The notes under the pieces: model-generated | Databases searched by the model: none | What the model saw: only the letters and a program-made list of their open reading frames with translations | What the model was told of the DNA's origin: nothing | Assembly: GCA_001013295.1 (NCBI GenBank) | Contig: LAZY01000036.1 | Coordinates: 62,001 to 126,000 of the forward strand | Origin: Chryseobacterium indologenes | GTDB lineage: Bacteria; Bacteroidota; Bacteroidia; Flavobacteriales; Weeksellaceae | Reading direction: 5' to 3' | DNA length: 64,000 nt | Translations under genes and position numbers: made by a program | Shown: in pieces, positions 15,583-23,891 of the stretch | How positions within the stretch are numbered: the first letter of the stretch is position 1 | Layout: each line of letters begins with the position of its first letter

Positions 15583-16473
15583 TTATTTACAGGTTTGCTT
15601 GTAATCATCAATAAGTTTTTTGTACATCTTGGTGTACAGCTCAGTTTTGTAATGCATGTTGATCTTTGCCGCCTCTGCACCTTTTTTTCCTTTAATCTGC
15701 TCTTTTCTTTCTGCATCAGATTCTCTTTTATTTTCCTTAAAGGTTTTGTTAGAAAAATAATCGTTCTTTCTGGCTTCATCTACCTTTTTCAGGAATTCAG
15801 GACAATCGGCTCCTACAATTTCGTAAGCTTTATAAAACTTTTTATAGAGCGTTTTCATATTGAACAGGGCCAAAGGACTTAATGAGCTATAGTCTACCGG
15901 AGCAACGGCAACGGTTTCGTCCGGCTTACTAAGGTAAATCATGACATAGGTCAGCTGGCAACTGTCTTCATTTCCATCAAACCCTGCAGAAAAATTGTTT
16001 CCATAGCTGGCTCTGCACATCATACTTCTGTAACCATAGAGATTGATCGGGCCTTTCTCCATCAAAGGAAGCATTAATACTCTTCCTTTTGATTCCATTT
16101 CCAGATCGTTATTGATTTCCTTTACAATTCGTTTATCCAGTTGGAAAACTTCATGCGTATCCTCATTGGTATACATAAGACTTTTAATATCAGATACCGG
16201 AATCAGCTGTACATTTGTATCTTCTTTTGAAGATTTGAATCTGACTTCTTTTCTGTCTAAATGAGCACTTTTCTCGCTGTTACCTCCAATAAACTGGAAA
16301 GTAGCAACATCAGGGAGCATAAAATCCTGAGCAAATCCTTTTTTTGTACTTCCATCTTCCATAAGGATTTCAATAGGGAGGAAGTCTCTTTTGCCCGTAT
16401 AAAATTGCAGGGATTGGGCATGTAGAGTAGTGGCTGTTGCAATGAACAACAGTAATGCAGTAAGTTTTTTCAT
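15583..16473 (-). CDS. Secreted protein of unknown function (296 aa)
   Basis: Signal peptide MKKLTALLLFIATATTLHAQ, then a mature domain beginning SLQFYTGKRDFLPIEILMED. The middle part has several Cys (CRASYGNNF, DSCQLTYVMIY, ADCPEFLKK), plausibly disulphide-bonded outside the cytosol. The last 70 residues are highly charged and helical (SNKTFKENKRESDAERKEQI). No catalytic motif recognised. It lies just downstream (21 bases) of the M1 peptidase gene on the same strand and may be co-transcribed with it. Confidence 0.7.
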   Translation of the reverse strand: MKKLTALLLFIATATTLHAQSLQFYTGKRDFLPIEILMEDGSTKKGFAQDFMLPDVATFQFIGGNSEKSAHLDRKEVRFKSSKEDTNVQLIPVSDIKSLMYTNEDTHEVFQLDKRIVKEINNDLEMESKGRVLMLPLMEKGPINLYGYRSMMCRASYGNNFSAGFDGNEDSCQLTYVMIYLSKPDETVAVAPVDYSSLSPLALFNMKTLYKKFYKAYEIVGADCPEFLKKVDEARKNDYFSNKTFKENKRESDAERKEQIKGKKGAEAAKINMHYKTELYTKMYKKLIDDYKQTCK

Positions 16474-16494
16474 GGTTATTATTAAAAAATGGTA

Positions 16495-18879
16495 TTAGCT
16501 TTTTCCTGCCGCCTGCATTGGATTTACTTTTCCGTTGGCGCCTCCTCTTACAGAGCCTGCCTCTTGTTTTTGTTTAAAGAGTTGGAATTTTGAAGTTTCC
16601 GAACCGGATCCTGCGTTACTCCAGAAATTATTAGTGGTATCAATATCCGCCGTCTCTCTCATTGGATCCAACTGGATAGATTTCAGCTTTTTATCAAAAT
16701 AATACGTCTTGGAAACTTTTTGTTCGTTTAATCTCCAGATTTGCGCAGCCGATTTATCATATAGTTTAGAACCATCTTCAAAGGTAAACTCAAGGATAAT
16801 AGGCATCACCAATCCGCCTTTGTTGACGAAATCAATCTGATACGCCGTAATATTTTTGAATTTTTCTTTATCCTTGGCATCTAAAGGAAGACCGGCTTCT
16901 GTTTTGAAAGTGTATTCTTTCGTATTGATTTTTTCCTGACCTCTGTCATATCTGTAATAGAAGTCCTGGGCATCTTTATCAGTATCAACGTAGAATTTAA
17001 TATTCTTGTCTTCTCTGTTTCTTATTTTTGAAAGGTCTTCAAAGCTGCTTACCAATGGCTTTTCAACCTGATATTTTACTTCAGCCGCTGCTTTTGGATT
17101 CGTTTCCAGATCGGGTGTTGCTACCGTTACTTTGTCAATAGCAATATCTACAGGATCTGTTCCGTAGAACCAGCCTCTCCAGAACCAGTCAAGATCTTCA
17201 CCGCTGGCATCCTCCATAGTACGGAAAAGGTCTGCAGGTTCAGGATGCTTGAATGCCCATCTTTTTGCATAGGTTTTGAATGCTTTGTCGAAAAGTTCTC
17301 TTCCCATGATGGTCTCACGAAGAATATTCAGACCGGTAGCAGGCTTTGAGTAAGCGTTGGGACCATACTGAACAATATTTTCAGAATTGCTCATGATAGG
17401 CTCCAACTGATCCTTTGGAAGTTTCATATAATCTACGATCGTCCATGCCGGACCTCTTTTCGATGGAAATTTATTGTCCCATTTTTCTTCCGTAAGATAT
17501 TCAGTGAAGGTGTTCAGTCCTTCATCCATCCAGGCCCACTGTCTTTCATCCGAATTGATGATCATCGGGAAGAAGTTGTGTCCTACTTCATGGATGATTA
17601 CACCGATCATTCCGTTTTTTGTTCCCTCAGAATAAGTTCCGTCTTTCTCGGTTCTTCCGAAATTGAAACAGATCATAGGGTATTCCATTCCATTGGCTGC
17701 TTCTACAGATTGAGCAACGGGATATGGATACGGAATCGTAAATTCCGAATAGGTTTTAATAGTATGGGCAACAGCTTTTGTGGAAAACTTTCTGTAAAGA
17801 CCATAAGATTCTTTTGGATAGAAACTCATTGCCATTACTTTGTTGTTGTTTTCAGGAATCGTTACACGCATTCCGTCCCAGACAAACTTTCTGGAAGAGG
17901 TCCATGCAAAATCTCTCACATCTTTGGCCTCAAAAATCCATGTTTTTCTTTGTTTGGAATGATTTTTTTCAGCCTTTTTGGCTTCATCCAACGTAACAAT
18001 TTCTATAGGTTCAGAAGCATTTTCTGCTTTTCTGTATCTTGAAAGCTGATCGGACGTTAATACCTGATCATAGTTTTTACATTCTCCGGTTCCGCCTACC
18101 ACATGATCGGCTGGAACGTTCATGGATACCTTGAAGTCTCCGAAAACCAAAGCAAATTCACCTCTTCCGGTAAACTGGTGATTCTGCCAGCCCTGGAAGT
18201 CGCTGTAAACGCACATTCTCGGATACCATTGTGCCATGGTATAAAGATCATTGCCATCTTCCGGGAAGTTTTCGTAACCTCCGCGACCGCTCATTTTCAT
18301 CCTGTTGGAGATATTATAGTTCCAATCTACTTTGAAAACGAATTTCTCACCCTTCTTCAAAACTTTTGGAAGATCAATACGCATCATGGTTTTGTTGACC
18401 GTATACTTCAAAGGATTACCTGAGGCATCCGTTACTTTTTCAAGAATTACTCCATAGCCGTTGTCTTTCACAGGAAGTTCCGTTACCTTCAGTTGCTGAT
18501 CGGTAGTGGAAGGGCGAAGGACAGATGATGTGTCATAGCCTGCATTTCTGATGCTGGAATGTTCGTTTTCATCAAGCTGAAGCCAGATATAATCCAGATC
18601 ATCCGGAGAATTGTTGTAGTAAGTAACTGTTTCCGAACCTTTCAGATTTCTTTTATCCTCATCAAGGTAAGCGGTAATGTTGTAATCGGCTCTGTTTTGC
18701 CAGTATCCGTGTCCCGGAGCTCCTGAAGCCGTTCTGTAGATGTTGGGTGTTGGTAGAATAGTTCCCAGTTGTTCAAACTTGTTTCCATGGTTGCTGCCAG
18801 GGTTATTCTGAATATTTTGTGCGGTGAAACCTGTATAAGCAAATACAGAAAGTGAAAGTATAACAACTTTTAGTTTCAT
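16495..18879 (-). CDS. Secreted M1-family zinc metallopeptidase
   Basis: A 794-aa exported protein (signal peptide MKLKVVILSLSVFAYTGFTA). An N-terminal beta domain (about 50-300; ADYNITAYLDEDKRNLKGSE, YIWLQLDENEHS) precedes the gluzincin domain. That domain carries GMEYPMICF (equivalent of the M1 exopeptidase GAMEN motif, here altered) and the zinc site HEVGHNFF near residue 433, with the third ligand Glu in WMDEGLNTFTEYL. The altered GAMEN motif makes aminopeptidase activity less certain. Acts in the periplasm or outside. C-terminal region ends PMQAAGKS with no obvious secretion domain. A good promoter precedes it. Confidence 0.9.
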   Translation of the reverse strand: MKLKVVILSLSVFAYTGFTAQNIQNNPGSNHGNKFEQLGTILPTPNIYRTASGAPGHGYWQNRADYNITAYLDEDKRNLKGSETVTYYNNSPDDLDYIWLQLDENEHSSIRNAGYDTSSVLRPSTTDQQLKVTELPVKDNGYGVILEKVTDASGNPLKYTVNKTMMRIDLPKVLKKGEKFVFKVDWNYNISNRMKMSGRGGYENFPEDGNDLYTMAQWYPRMCVYSDFQGWQNHQFTGRGEFALVFGDFKVSMNVPADHVVGGTGECKNYDQVLTSDQLSRYRKAENASEPIEIVTLDEAKKAEKNHSKQRKTWIFEAKDVRDFAWTSSRKFVWDGMRVTIPENNNKVMAMSFYPKESYGLYRKFSTKAVAHTIKTYSEFTIPYPYPVAQSVEAANGMEYPMICFNFGRTEKDGTYSEGTKNGMIGVIIHEVGHNFFPMIINSDERQWAWMDEGLNTFTEYLTEEKWDNKFPSKRGPAWTIVDYMKLPKDQLEPIMSNSENIVQYGPNAYSKPATGLNILRETIMGRELFDKAFKTYAKRWAFKHPEPADLFRTMEDASGEDLDWFWRGWFYGTDPVDIAIDKVTVATPDLETNPKAAAEVKYQVEKPLVSSFEDLSKIRNREDKNIKFYVDTDKDAQDFYYRYDRGQEKINTKEYTFKTEAGLPLDAKDKEKFKNITAYQIDFVNKGGLVMPIILEFTFEDGSKLYDKSAAQIWRLNEQKVSKTYYFDKKLKSIQLDPMRETADIDTTNNFWSNAGSGSETSKFQLFKQKQEAGSVRGGANGKVNPMQAAGKS

Positions 18880-18902
18880 AACCGAAATGATTTAATAATT
18901 AT

Positions 18903-18934
18903 CAAAGATAGTAATAAGCAGTTGAAAAAATCAA
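18903..18934 (-). promoter_or_regulatory. Promoter of the M1 peptidase gene
   Basis: Minus-strand TTG (18932-18934), 21 bases, then TATCTTTG (18903-18910), matching the Bacteroidota consensus. The start codon follows about 24 bases further on. Confidence 0.6.
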
Positions 18935-18946
18935 AATATTTCAAGC

Positions 18947-19525
18947 TTAAAAAGGAATTCTTTCTAAAGTCATTTTTAATGATAAAGCCAATACGCCGGA
19001 AGATACAAACAGGATCCAGTCTTTCTTATTGACTTTAAAAAGATTGAGCAGGATAAAAAGAATGATTAAAATGGCGAAGACAATCACAATTTGTCCCAAT
19101 TCCAACCCGATATTGAATCCAAGCAACGGGAGTGCTAAGCTCTGACTTTTGGAAATCATCACCCTTGCTGTATTAGCGAATCCCATCCCGTGAACAAGAC
19201 CAAAGATCAGTGCCAGGTAATAATTGGCCCGCATTAAAGTTTGCTTCTGATTTTTCATGATGATATTATCCAGAGAAGTCAGAACGATGGTAAGCGGGAT
19301 TAAAAATTCAACCCAATCAGAAGGAACCCGGAAGACATCCAGAATACTTAAAGCTAATGTAATGGAATGCCCGATCGTAAATGCCGTTACCAGAATCAGA
19401 ATTTTTTTCCAGTCACTATAAGAATAAACAGCAATAAGCGCCAGAACAAACAGCTGATGGTCTAAAGCATCCAGCGAGATAATGTGTTCCCATCCAAGGT
19501 TTAAATAAAATAGAAAATCCTGCAT
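18947..19525 (-). CDS. HupE/UreJ-family membrane protein
   Basis: A 192-aa integral membrane protein with about six hydrophobic segments. It has the family motifs GWEHIISLDALDHQLFVLAL, TAFTIGHSITLAL (intramembrane His) and IFGLVHGMGFANTAR. HupE/UreJ proteins are associated with nickel or other metal uptake for hydrogenase and urease, but neither enzyme is encoded here, so the substrate is open. The C-terminus is ILFVSSGVLALSLKMTLERI. Transcribed alone, upstream of the M1 peptidase. Confidence 0.85.
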   Translation of the reverse strand: MQDFLFYLNLGWEHIISLDALDHQLFVLALIAVYSYSDWKKILILVTAFTIGHSITLALSILDVFRVPSDWVEFLIPLTIVLTSLDNIIMKNQKQTLMRANYYLALIFGLVHGMGFANTARVMISKSQSLALPLLGFNIGLELGQIVIVFAILIILFILLNLFKVNKKDWILFVSSGVLALSLKMTLERIPF

Positions 19526-19572
19526 TATGATAGTAGATTATTAAGTTTTGAATATTTTGTTAAAATTTGCCA

Positions 19573-19580
19573 CAAAAGTA
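19573..19580 (-). promoter_or_regulatory. Putative -7 element of the HupE-like gene
   Basis: Minus-strand TACTTTTG fits TAnnTTTG; no TTG is found at the usual distance upstream. Confidence 0.35.
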
Positions 19581-19707
19581 AACATTTCAGATGGGAAGAA
19601 AGTTTCTTTGAAATGCTATAACAATTTTTTAGGATTGTGTTTTTACACTTTTAGATTAGCGGTAGAAGTTATATTTTCGTGACTTTTTCTATTAAAAGAG
19701 CTAATTT

Positions 19708-19853
19708 TCATCCGGTTCTCAGATGATTCATCCCAAATGGATAATGATCATTAGCATCTGTGATTTCAATAGCACCTGCATTATTTCTCCCAAAACTGAT
19801 TTTTACATTTCCTAAATGATGTTTATCCGAATAAATATACTTATTGTTTTCAA
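19708..19853 (-). pseudogene. Decayed Rhs core fragment
   Basis: In one minus-strand frame this short segment reads ENNKYIYSDKHHLGN, then VKISFGRNNAGAIEITDAND and HYPFGMNH before a stop. It matches the core of the adjacent intact Rhs protein (ENRYIYQYKDHLGNSRV...AGALEITDTNNYYPFGMNH) over about 45 residues, with no start codon and no flanking homology. It is therefore a remnant left by recombination or decay of a second rhs tail. It occupies part of the gene-free stretch 19526-19962. Confidence 0.8.
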
Positions 19854-19873
19854 TACATATATGTGTACAATAC

Positions 19874-19901
19874 AAAACCACCGCTCAATAGCAGTGGTTT
19901 T
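19874..19901 (-). terminator. Terminator of the Rhs unit
   Basis: AAAACCAC and GTGGTTTT pair around GCT-CAAT-AGC. It lies about 60 bases after the stop of the last gene of the Rhs unit. It is symmetric and could act in both directions. Confidence 0.6.
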
Positions 19902-19962
19902 GTTATTATTACTTCACCATACGATGCAATCGTGCAGCAAAGTGGACTATATCAATTTTTTA

Positions 19963-20376
19963 TCATTTTATGTTTCTATTAGGCTTACCTTCATTATCTA
20001 TAAACAGTCCGCACATATTTAGACAATCTTCATAGAAAGTACTATTCATTTTGCTTGTCCAAATAACTTTATTGTCAATTAGTTCTTTTTCAAGTAACTC
20101 TTTTGTCAAATTTTCTGGCATATGTTTATGTATTTCCTTTTTTAATCTGAAAAAATATGATTTCCGTTTCTCTAATTTGAATTTGTAGTCTACTTGATTA
20201 TTACAAATCCTAGGAATAGTAAATATACCACGGCCAGATTTACCATTTATGTAGATTATAAAACTACTTTTTGTAGAGTCTATTTTACTAACTTTCGCAG
20301 TGAGCCTTATCTCACTTTCTTGCTGACAGTATATACTGTTAGACAATAAAAAACAGATTAAAATTAATATTTTCAT
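19963..20376 (-). CDS. Small exported protein, candidate Rhs-tail immunity protein
   Basis: A 137-aa protein with a signal peptide (MKILILICFLLSNSIYCQ). The mature part is mixed beta and helix, with Cys in PRICNNQVDY, FYEDCLNMCGLF. Its start codon overlaps the rhs stop codon (TAATG), so it is translationally coupled to the Rhs gene. That position is where a cognate immunity protein is expected, and export would fit a toxin acting in the periplasm. No family recognised. The immunity role is inference from position. Confidence 0.65.
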   Translation of the reverse strand: MKILILICFLLSNSIYCQQESEIRLTAKVSKIDSTKSSFIIYINGKSGRGIFTIPRICNNQVDYKFKLEKRKSYFFRLKKEIHKHMPENLTKELLEKELIDNKVIWTSKMNSTFYEDCLNMCGLFIDNEGKPNRNIK

Positions 20377-23300
20377 TATGGAGAAGTTTTAAAACGTCCT
20401 ACAGATGTTCTTACATTTGTTTTATTATTTATATAAATAAGTTCCTCCTGTGTATATAATATTTTACCATCAGTATTTTTAATATTTTGTCTTATATGCT
20501 CACTACTGTATTCTTTCCCAGGATCCTTATGTCTTGGATCTAATTTATTGGCTGCTTTATGAGCAGCCATATAACCTTTGTCCTTATTCTCAGGTGTTCC
20601 AGCTGGACTACCTGGACTATTAAGTAGTCCCGAATAATCTTCTAAGCCTTCGTGTAAAACACCGACTCCTTTGGGTAGACCTAAAGCTTCATCTATTTTT
20701 TCACTAACCATAGGGTTTACAACATTTATCCCTATCATTTTTCCATTTCCTGCCATTTTACTTCCTCCATAAGCTCCTCCTTGATAAAAAGAGCCATCAT
20801 CAAGTCTGTAGTCCCCATCTGTTTTTAAAACAACTATATTGCAATTATCCTGTGTTGCTTGCAAAAATGTAGAAGATGCATCCGTTAATTTTACACCTTC
20901 TACAGCTGTAGCTGTAACCTTACCATTTTTATCCATTGCCAAATTTAACTGACCTTCTACAGATGCTTGTAATAATTCAAAGGCTTTATCTTTATAATCA
21001 CCTGTAATAATTACATCTTTTCCTTGTCTACCATCTGGGTCAATAAACCTCATCGGATTATTGTAAGCATAGTTATAAGGACTATGTCTTGTCATCTTCT
21101 CCGCCAACGGATCTACCACGCCCCATCTTCCTAAATCTGCCATATAAAACCTTGCTCCATAATCATACATTCCCATCTCCTGAAGCTCCTTCCCATTGTA
21201 CTTATAATTCAAATACCCTCCCAATTGACTCTTAATCCCACCTATATGGTTCATTCCAAATGGATAATAATTATTGGTATCGGTTATTTCAAGAGCGCCT
21301 GCGCTGTTTTTGGCATAGTTTACTCGAGAATTTCCAAGGTGGTCTTTGTATTGATAAATGTAACGATTTTCTGTGAAACTGTAAAAACCTTCTGCTGTGG
21401 GTACAAAATCAAGAAGCCATTTCGGAGCAATTGGCTTCAGCCCATCCTTATTTTCTGCTTTGAAAGCTTCCTGTTCAAATGCTACACTGGTCTTACACCA
21501 CGGACAAGGTTCAAGAGTTTCATAAAGTTTATACTGGAAACCATCAAGATAATCGGTCATATCATTAGTCTTTGATTGGCCTTTTCCACCTCCGCCGGAA
21601 GTATTTATCTTTCGAAGCTTTACCCCATCTGCACGATAAAGGTAACTCAATTCAAAACTTATAGTTCCACCAAGAGGATTATTCTGAGCAATTGAAAAAT
21701 AGTCAGGCAAATTAAGATGATTATAAGTAATATCATAGATCCCCTTATCTTTCATATTAATCATACTTCCATTCAGATTATAATCAATGGTATTGTTTCC
21801 GCCTTCATAGCCGGTATCATTCATGGCATATTCAATCACTTTATCCAAACGGTTTCCGGTGTATTTATATTCCAGATCATCTACTATGGTAGAGGTTAAT
21901 GTGTTTACAGGAACTGCCCAACGTTTCAGGGTACCGATGTTTCCGTTAAGATCATAGGTAAGGTATTCATCAAAGGTTCCACTGATAGCTGTTGAGGGTT
22001 CTTTGTAAAAAGCTTTGGTTAATCTGTTGACCTTGTCATATTCGTAATCATAGCGTTTCAGCAGATTTTCGGAGCCATTGTTCCAGTCTACTTCTGCTAT
22101 ATTTCCATTGTATCTGCCAACTACCTGAGTATTGACCGGATTATGATACCTTATTTCATATCCAAACAGTTTTCCATTAAGGTTCGCAGGATCATTGATC
22201 TTAGTCATCCAGCCTCTGATATTGTATCGGTAATCAATCTGCTGAAGTGGTGAAGCCGCCGCAATCCCTCCTACTTTCTTAGATTCCAACTGGGAAAGCT
22301 CATTGTATCTGTTCTGGGTAAGATATTCTACAGGATTATTGCCTACCTGATGTTTGTGTACCAACAGTCTGTTTTGTGAATCGTATTCAAAATTCTCTGT
22401 AATGACCCTTTCTGTATCGGAAGTCAATCTTTTATGTCTGGTAAGGGCCTGTAGTGGTAACCCTGCAAAATCCAGTTTGGATTCTGTTCTGGTATAACCT
22501 CCCAAATGATTGATGGAATGGGTTCCTATTACTCTTGCTTTCTGATCATAATAGGTATAATTCTTCGTCCAGTTGTCATCTTCAATATTCTTTACAAAGC
22601 TCATGACAGGTAGGCCTTTGGTACTTCTTCCGTCTGAAGTAGGAGTAGACGTTAACACGGTCATTTCAGGGGTATTGGCCGGAGGTACAGGATTGAAACC
22701 ATAGGCCGGATAGCTGTCATAATAGTTTAAGGATAATAAGGTTACCCATTTCGTTGAATTCGGATAGGTGGTGTCCGGATTATCATAATAAACGTTCATT
22801 CCTTGTCTTTCGAAAAGGGCAGTATTGATCCTATTCACATTGTTTGAGCCATAGCTGTTAGCAATATCCTGCTCCTGAGATCTTTCACCTCCTGTACCTA
22901 TTCCTGTAATAGCCACTCTCCCAAATGAGTCATATTTGGTATACAGCCATTGGCCTTTGATCTTTAATTCTGCATCCTGAGTCGCTACCAACCGGTCCTG
23001 TTTGTCATAGATCATAGATTCCCAGCCTTTTCCGGGAAGTTTTTTCTCTACAAGTCTGCCTCTGCCATCATAGCGGTATTGATAGCAGAGTTCATCTTGT
23101 TTTGTGGTATTGGGAACAATATCACCTCTCATACTGGCTAAAGGCGGTAAAACAAAGGCGAGCTGGTCATATTCGTTATATACATAATAGGTACTGCTTC
23201 CATCCTCCTTTCTCACCATAATAAGCTGGCCATTGCCATTCTTGAACTCTATGGTTTTATTTCCATCTTCATCAGTAACCGTATTTTTATATAATTGGTT

Positions 23301-23885
23301 ATCCGTATACAGCCAGTTCTCACCTAATACCGATTTGGTAGCTCCATTTTCCCAGGTGCTCACTGTTGTAAATTTTCTTACCTGATCATTAACGGAAACG
23401 GCTGAATATTCGAATTTAACAGGTTGGGTATTCCAGTCATTTCCTACCTGAATCTGCTGTTGTATCCTATCCAAAGGGGAATTTTCCAAGACTTTTTCTG
23501 AATAGATCTTTTCACCGGTATAGATTCCTGTAGCATCACTTACGGGAAAATTTACCATACCTGAAGTTTGTGGATAGATCGACCCGTTTTGAGTTCCGGA
23601 CTGAGGAACTGGAAGATAGTCTCTGGTCTGTCGCCCAAAATTATCATAGACTATAGGCGTTACTATATCTTTGCCTAATGGTGAAGCTTTTACATTCACC
23701 ACCTGCTTAGGTCTCCCAAGACCATCAAAATACTGAACGGTTTCCGCTGATTTGGTAACCTGGGTGCCATTATAATCAAGATAGGTTTTTGTTTGTATAT
23801 AGTTTTCTGTATTAGAAAGCGGGGTAAGCTGGGACTTGACGGTACCCACTAACAGGATTCCTATGGGGATTAATATTTTTTTCAT
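20376..23885 (-). CDS. Secreted Rhs/YD-repeat protein with variable C-terminal tail
   Basis: A 1169-aa exported protein (signal MKKILIPIGILLVGTVKSQ). It opens with the region usual for Bacteroidota Rhs proteins (TETVQYFDGLGRPKQVVNVK-like: AETVQYFDGLGRPKQVV), continues with YD-type repeats (YDNFGRQTRDYL, YDGRGRLVEKKL, YDSFGRVAITGI, YDLNGNIGTLKR) and ends with the Rhs-associated core KDHLGNSRV...YDYGARFYMADLGRWGVVDPL...NNPMRFIDPDG. The last 216 residues (bases 20376-21026) differ in style and are the variable, toxin-like tail; they contain GVLHEGLEDYSG and YMAAHKAANKLDP. The YD repeats form a shell that encloses the tail. Confidence 0.92.
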   Translation of the reverse strand: MKKILIPIGILLVGTVKSQLTPLSNTENYIQTKTYLDYNGTQVTKSAETVQYFDGLGRPKQVVNVKASPLGKDIVTPIVYDNFGRQTRDYLPVPQSGTQNGSIYPQTSGMVNFPVSDATGIYTGEKIYSEKVLENSPLDRIQQQIQVGNDWNTQPVKFEYSAVSVNDQVRKFTTVSTWENGATKSVLGENWLYTDNQLYKNTVTDEDGNKTIEFKNGNGQLIMVRKEDGSSTYYVYNEYDQLAFVLPPLASMRGDIVPNTTKQDELCYQYRYDGRGRLVEKKLPGKGWESMIYDKQDRLVATQDAELKIKGQWLYTKYDSFGRVAITGIGTGGERSQEQDIANSYGSNNVNRINTALFERQGMNVYYDNPDTTYPNSTKWVTLLSLNYYDSYPAYGFNPVPPANTPEMTVLTSTPTSDGRSTKGLPVMSFVKNIEDDNWTKNYTYYDQKARVIGTHSINHLGGYTRTESKLDFAGLPLQALTRHKRLTSDTERVITENFEYDSQNRLLVHKHQVGNNPVEYLTQNRYNELSQLESKKVGGIAAASPLQQIDYRYNIRGWMTKINDPANLNGKLFGYEIRYHNPVNTQVVGRYNGNIAEVDWNNGSENLLKRYDYEYDKVNRLTKAFYKEPSTAISGTFDEYLTYDLNGNIGTLKRWAVPVNTLTSTIVDDLEYKYTGNRLDKVIEYAMNDTGYEGGNNTIDYNLNGSMINMKDKGIYDITYNHLNLPDYFSIAQNNPLGGTISFELSYLYRADGVKLRKINTSGGGGKGQSKTNDMTDYLDGFQYKLYETLEPCPWCKTSVAFEQEAFKAENKDGLKPIAPKWLLDFVPTAEGFYSFTENRYIYQYKDHLGNSRVNYAKNSAGALEITDTNNYYPFGMNHIGGIKSQLGGYLNYKYNGKELQEMGMYDYGARFYMADLGRWGVVDPLAEKMTRHSPYNYAYNNPMRFIDPDGRQGKDVIITGDYKDKAFELLQASVEGQLNLAMDKNGKVTATAVEGVKLTDASSTFLQATQDNCNIVVLKTDGDYRLDDGSFYQGGAYGGSKMAGNGKMIGINVVNPMVSEKIDEALGLPKGVGVLHEGLEDYSGLLNSPGSPAGTPENKDKGYMAAHKAANKLDPRHKDPGKEYSSEHIRQNIKNTDGKILYTQEELIYINNKTNVRTSVGRFKTSP

Positions 23886-23891
23886 CAGGTA

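Noticed and set aside
15489..15779. 96-aa minus-strand frame inside the 296-aa secreted protein gene
   Set aside because: Very basic, no start context, and overlaps a well-supported gene and its terminator in another frame.
20654..20680. Zinc metallopeptidase motif in the Rhs tail
   Set aside because: Sequence is HEGLE, not HExxH, so the enzyme call is not supported.
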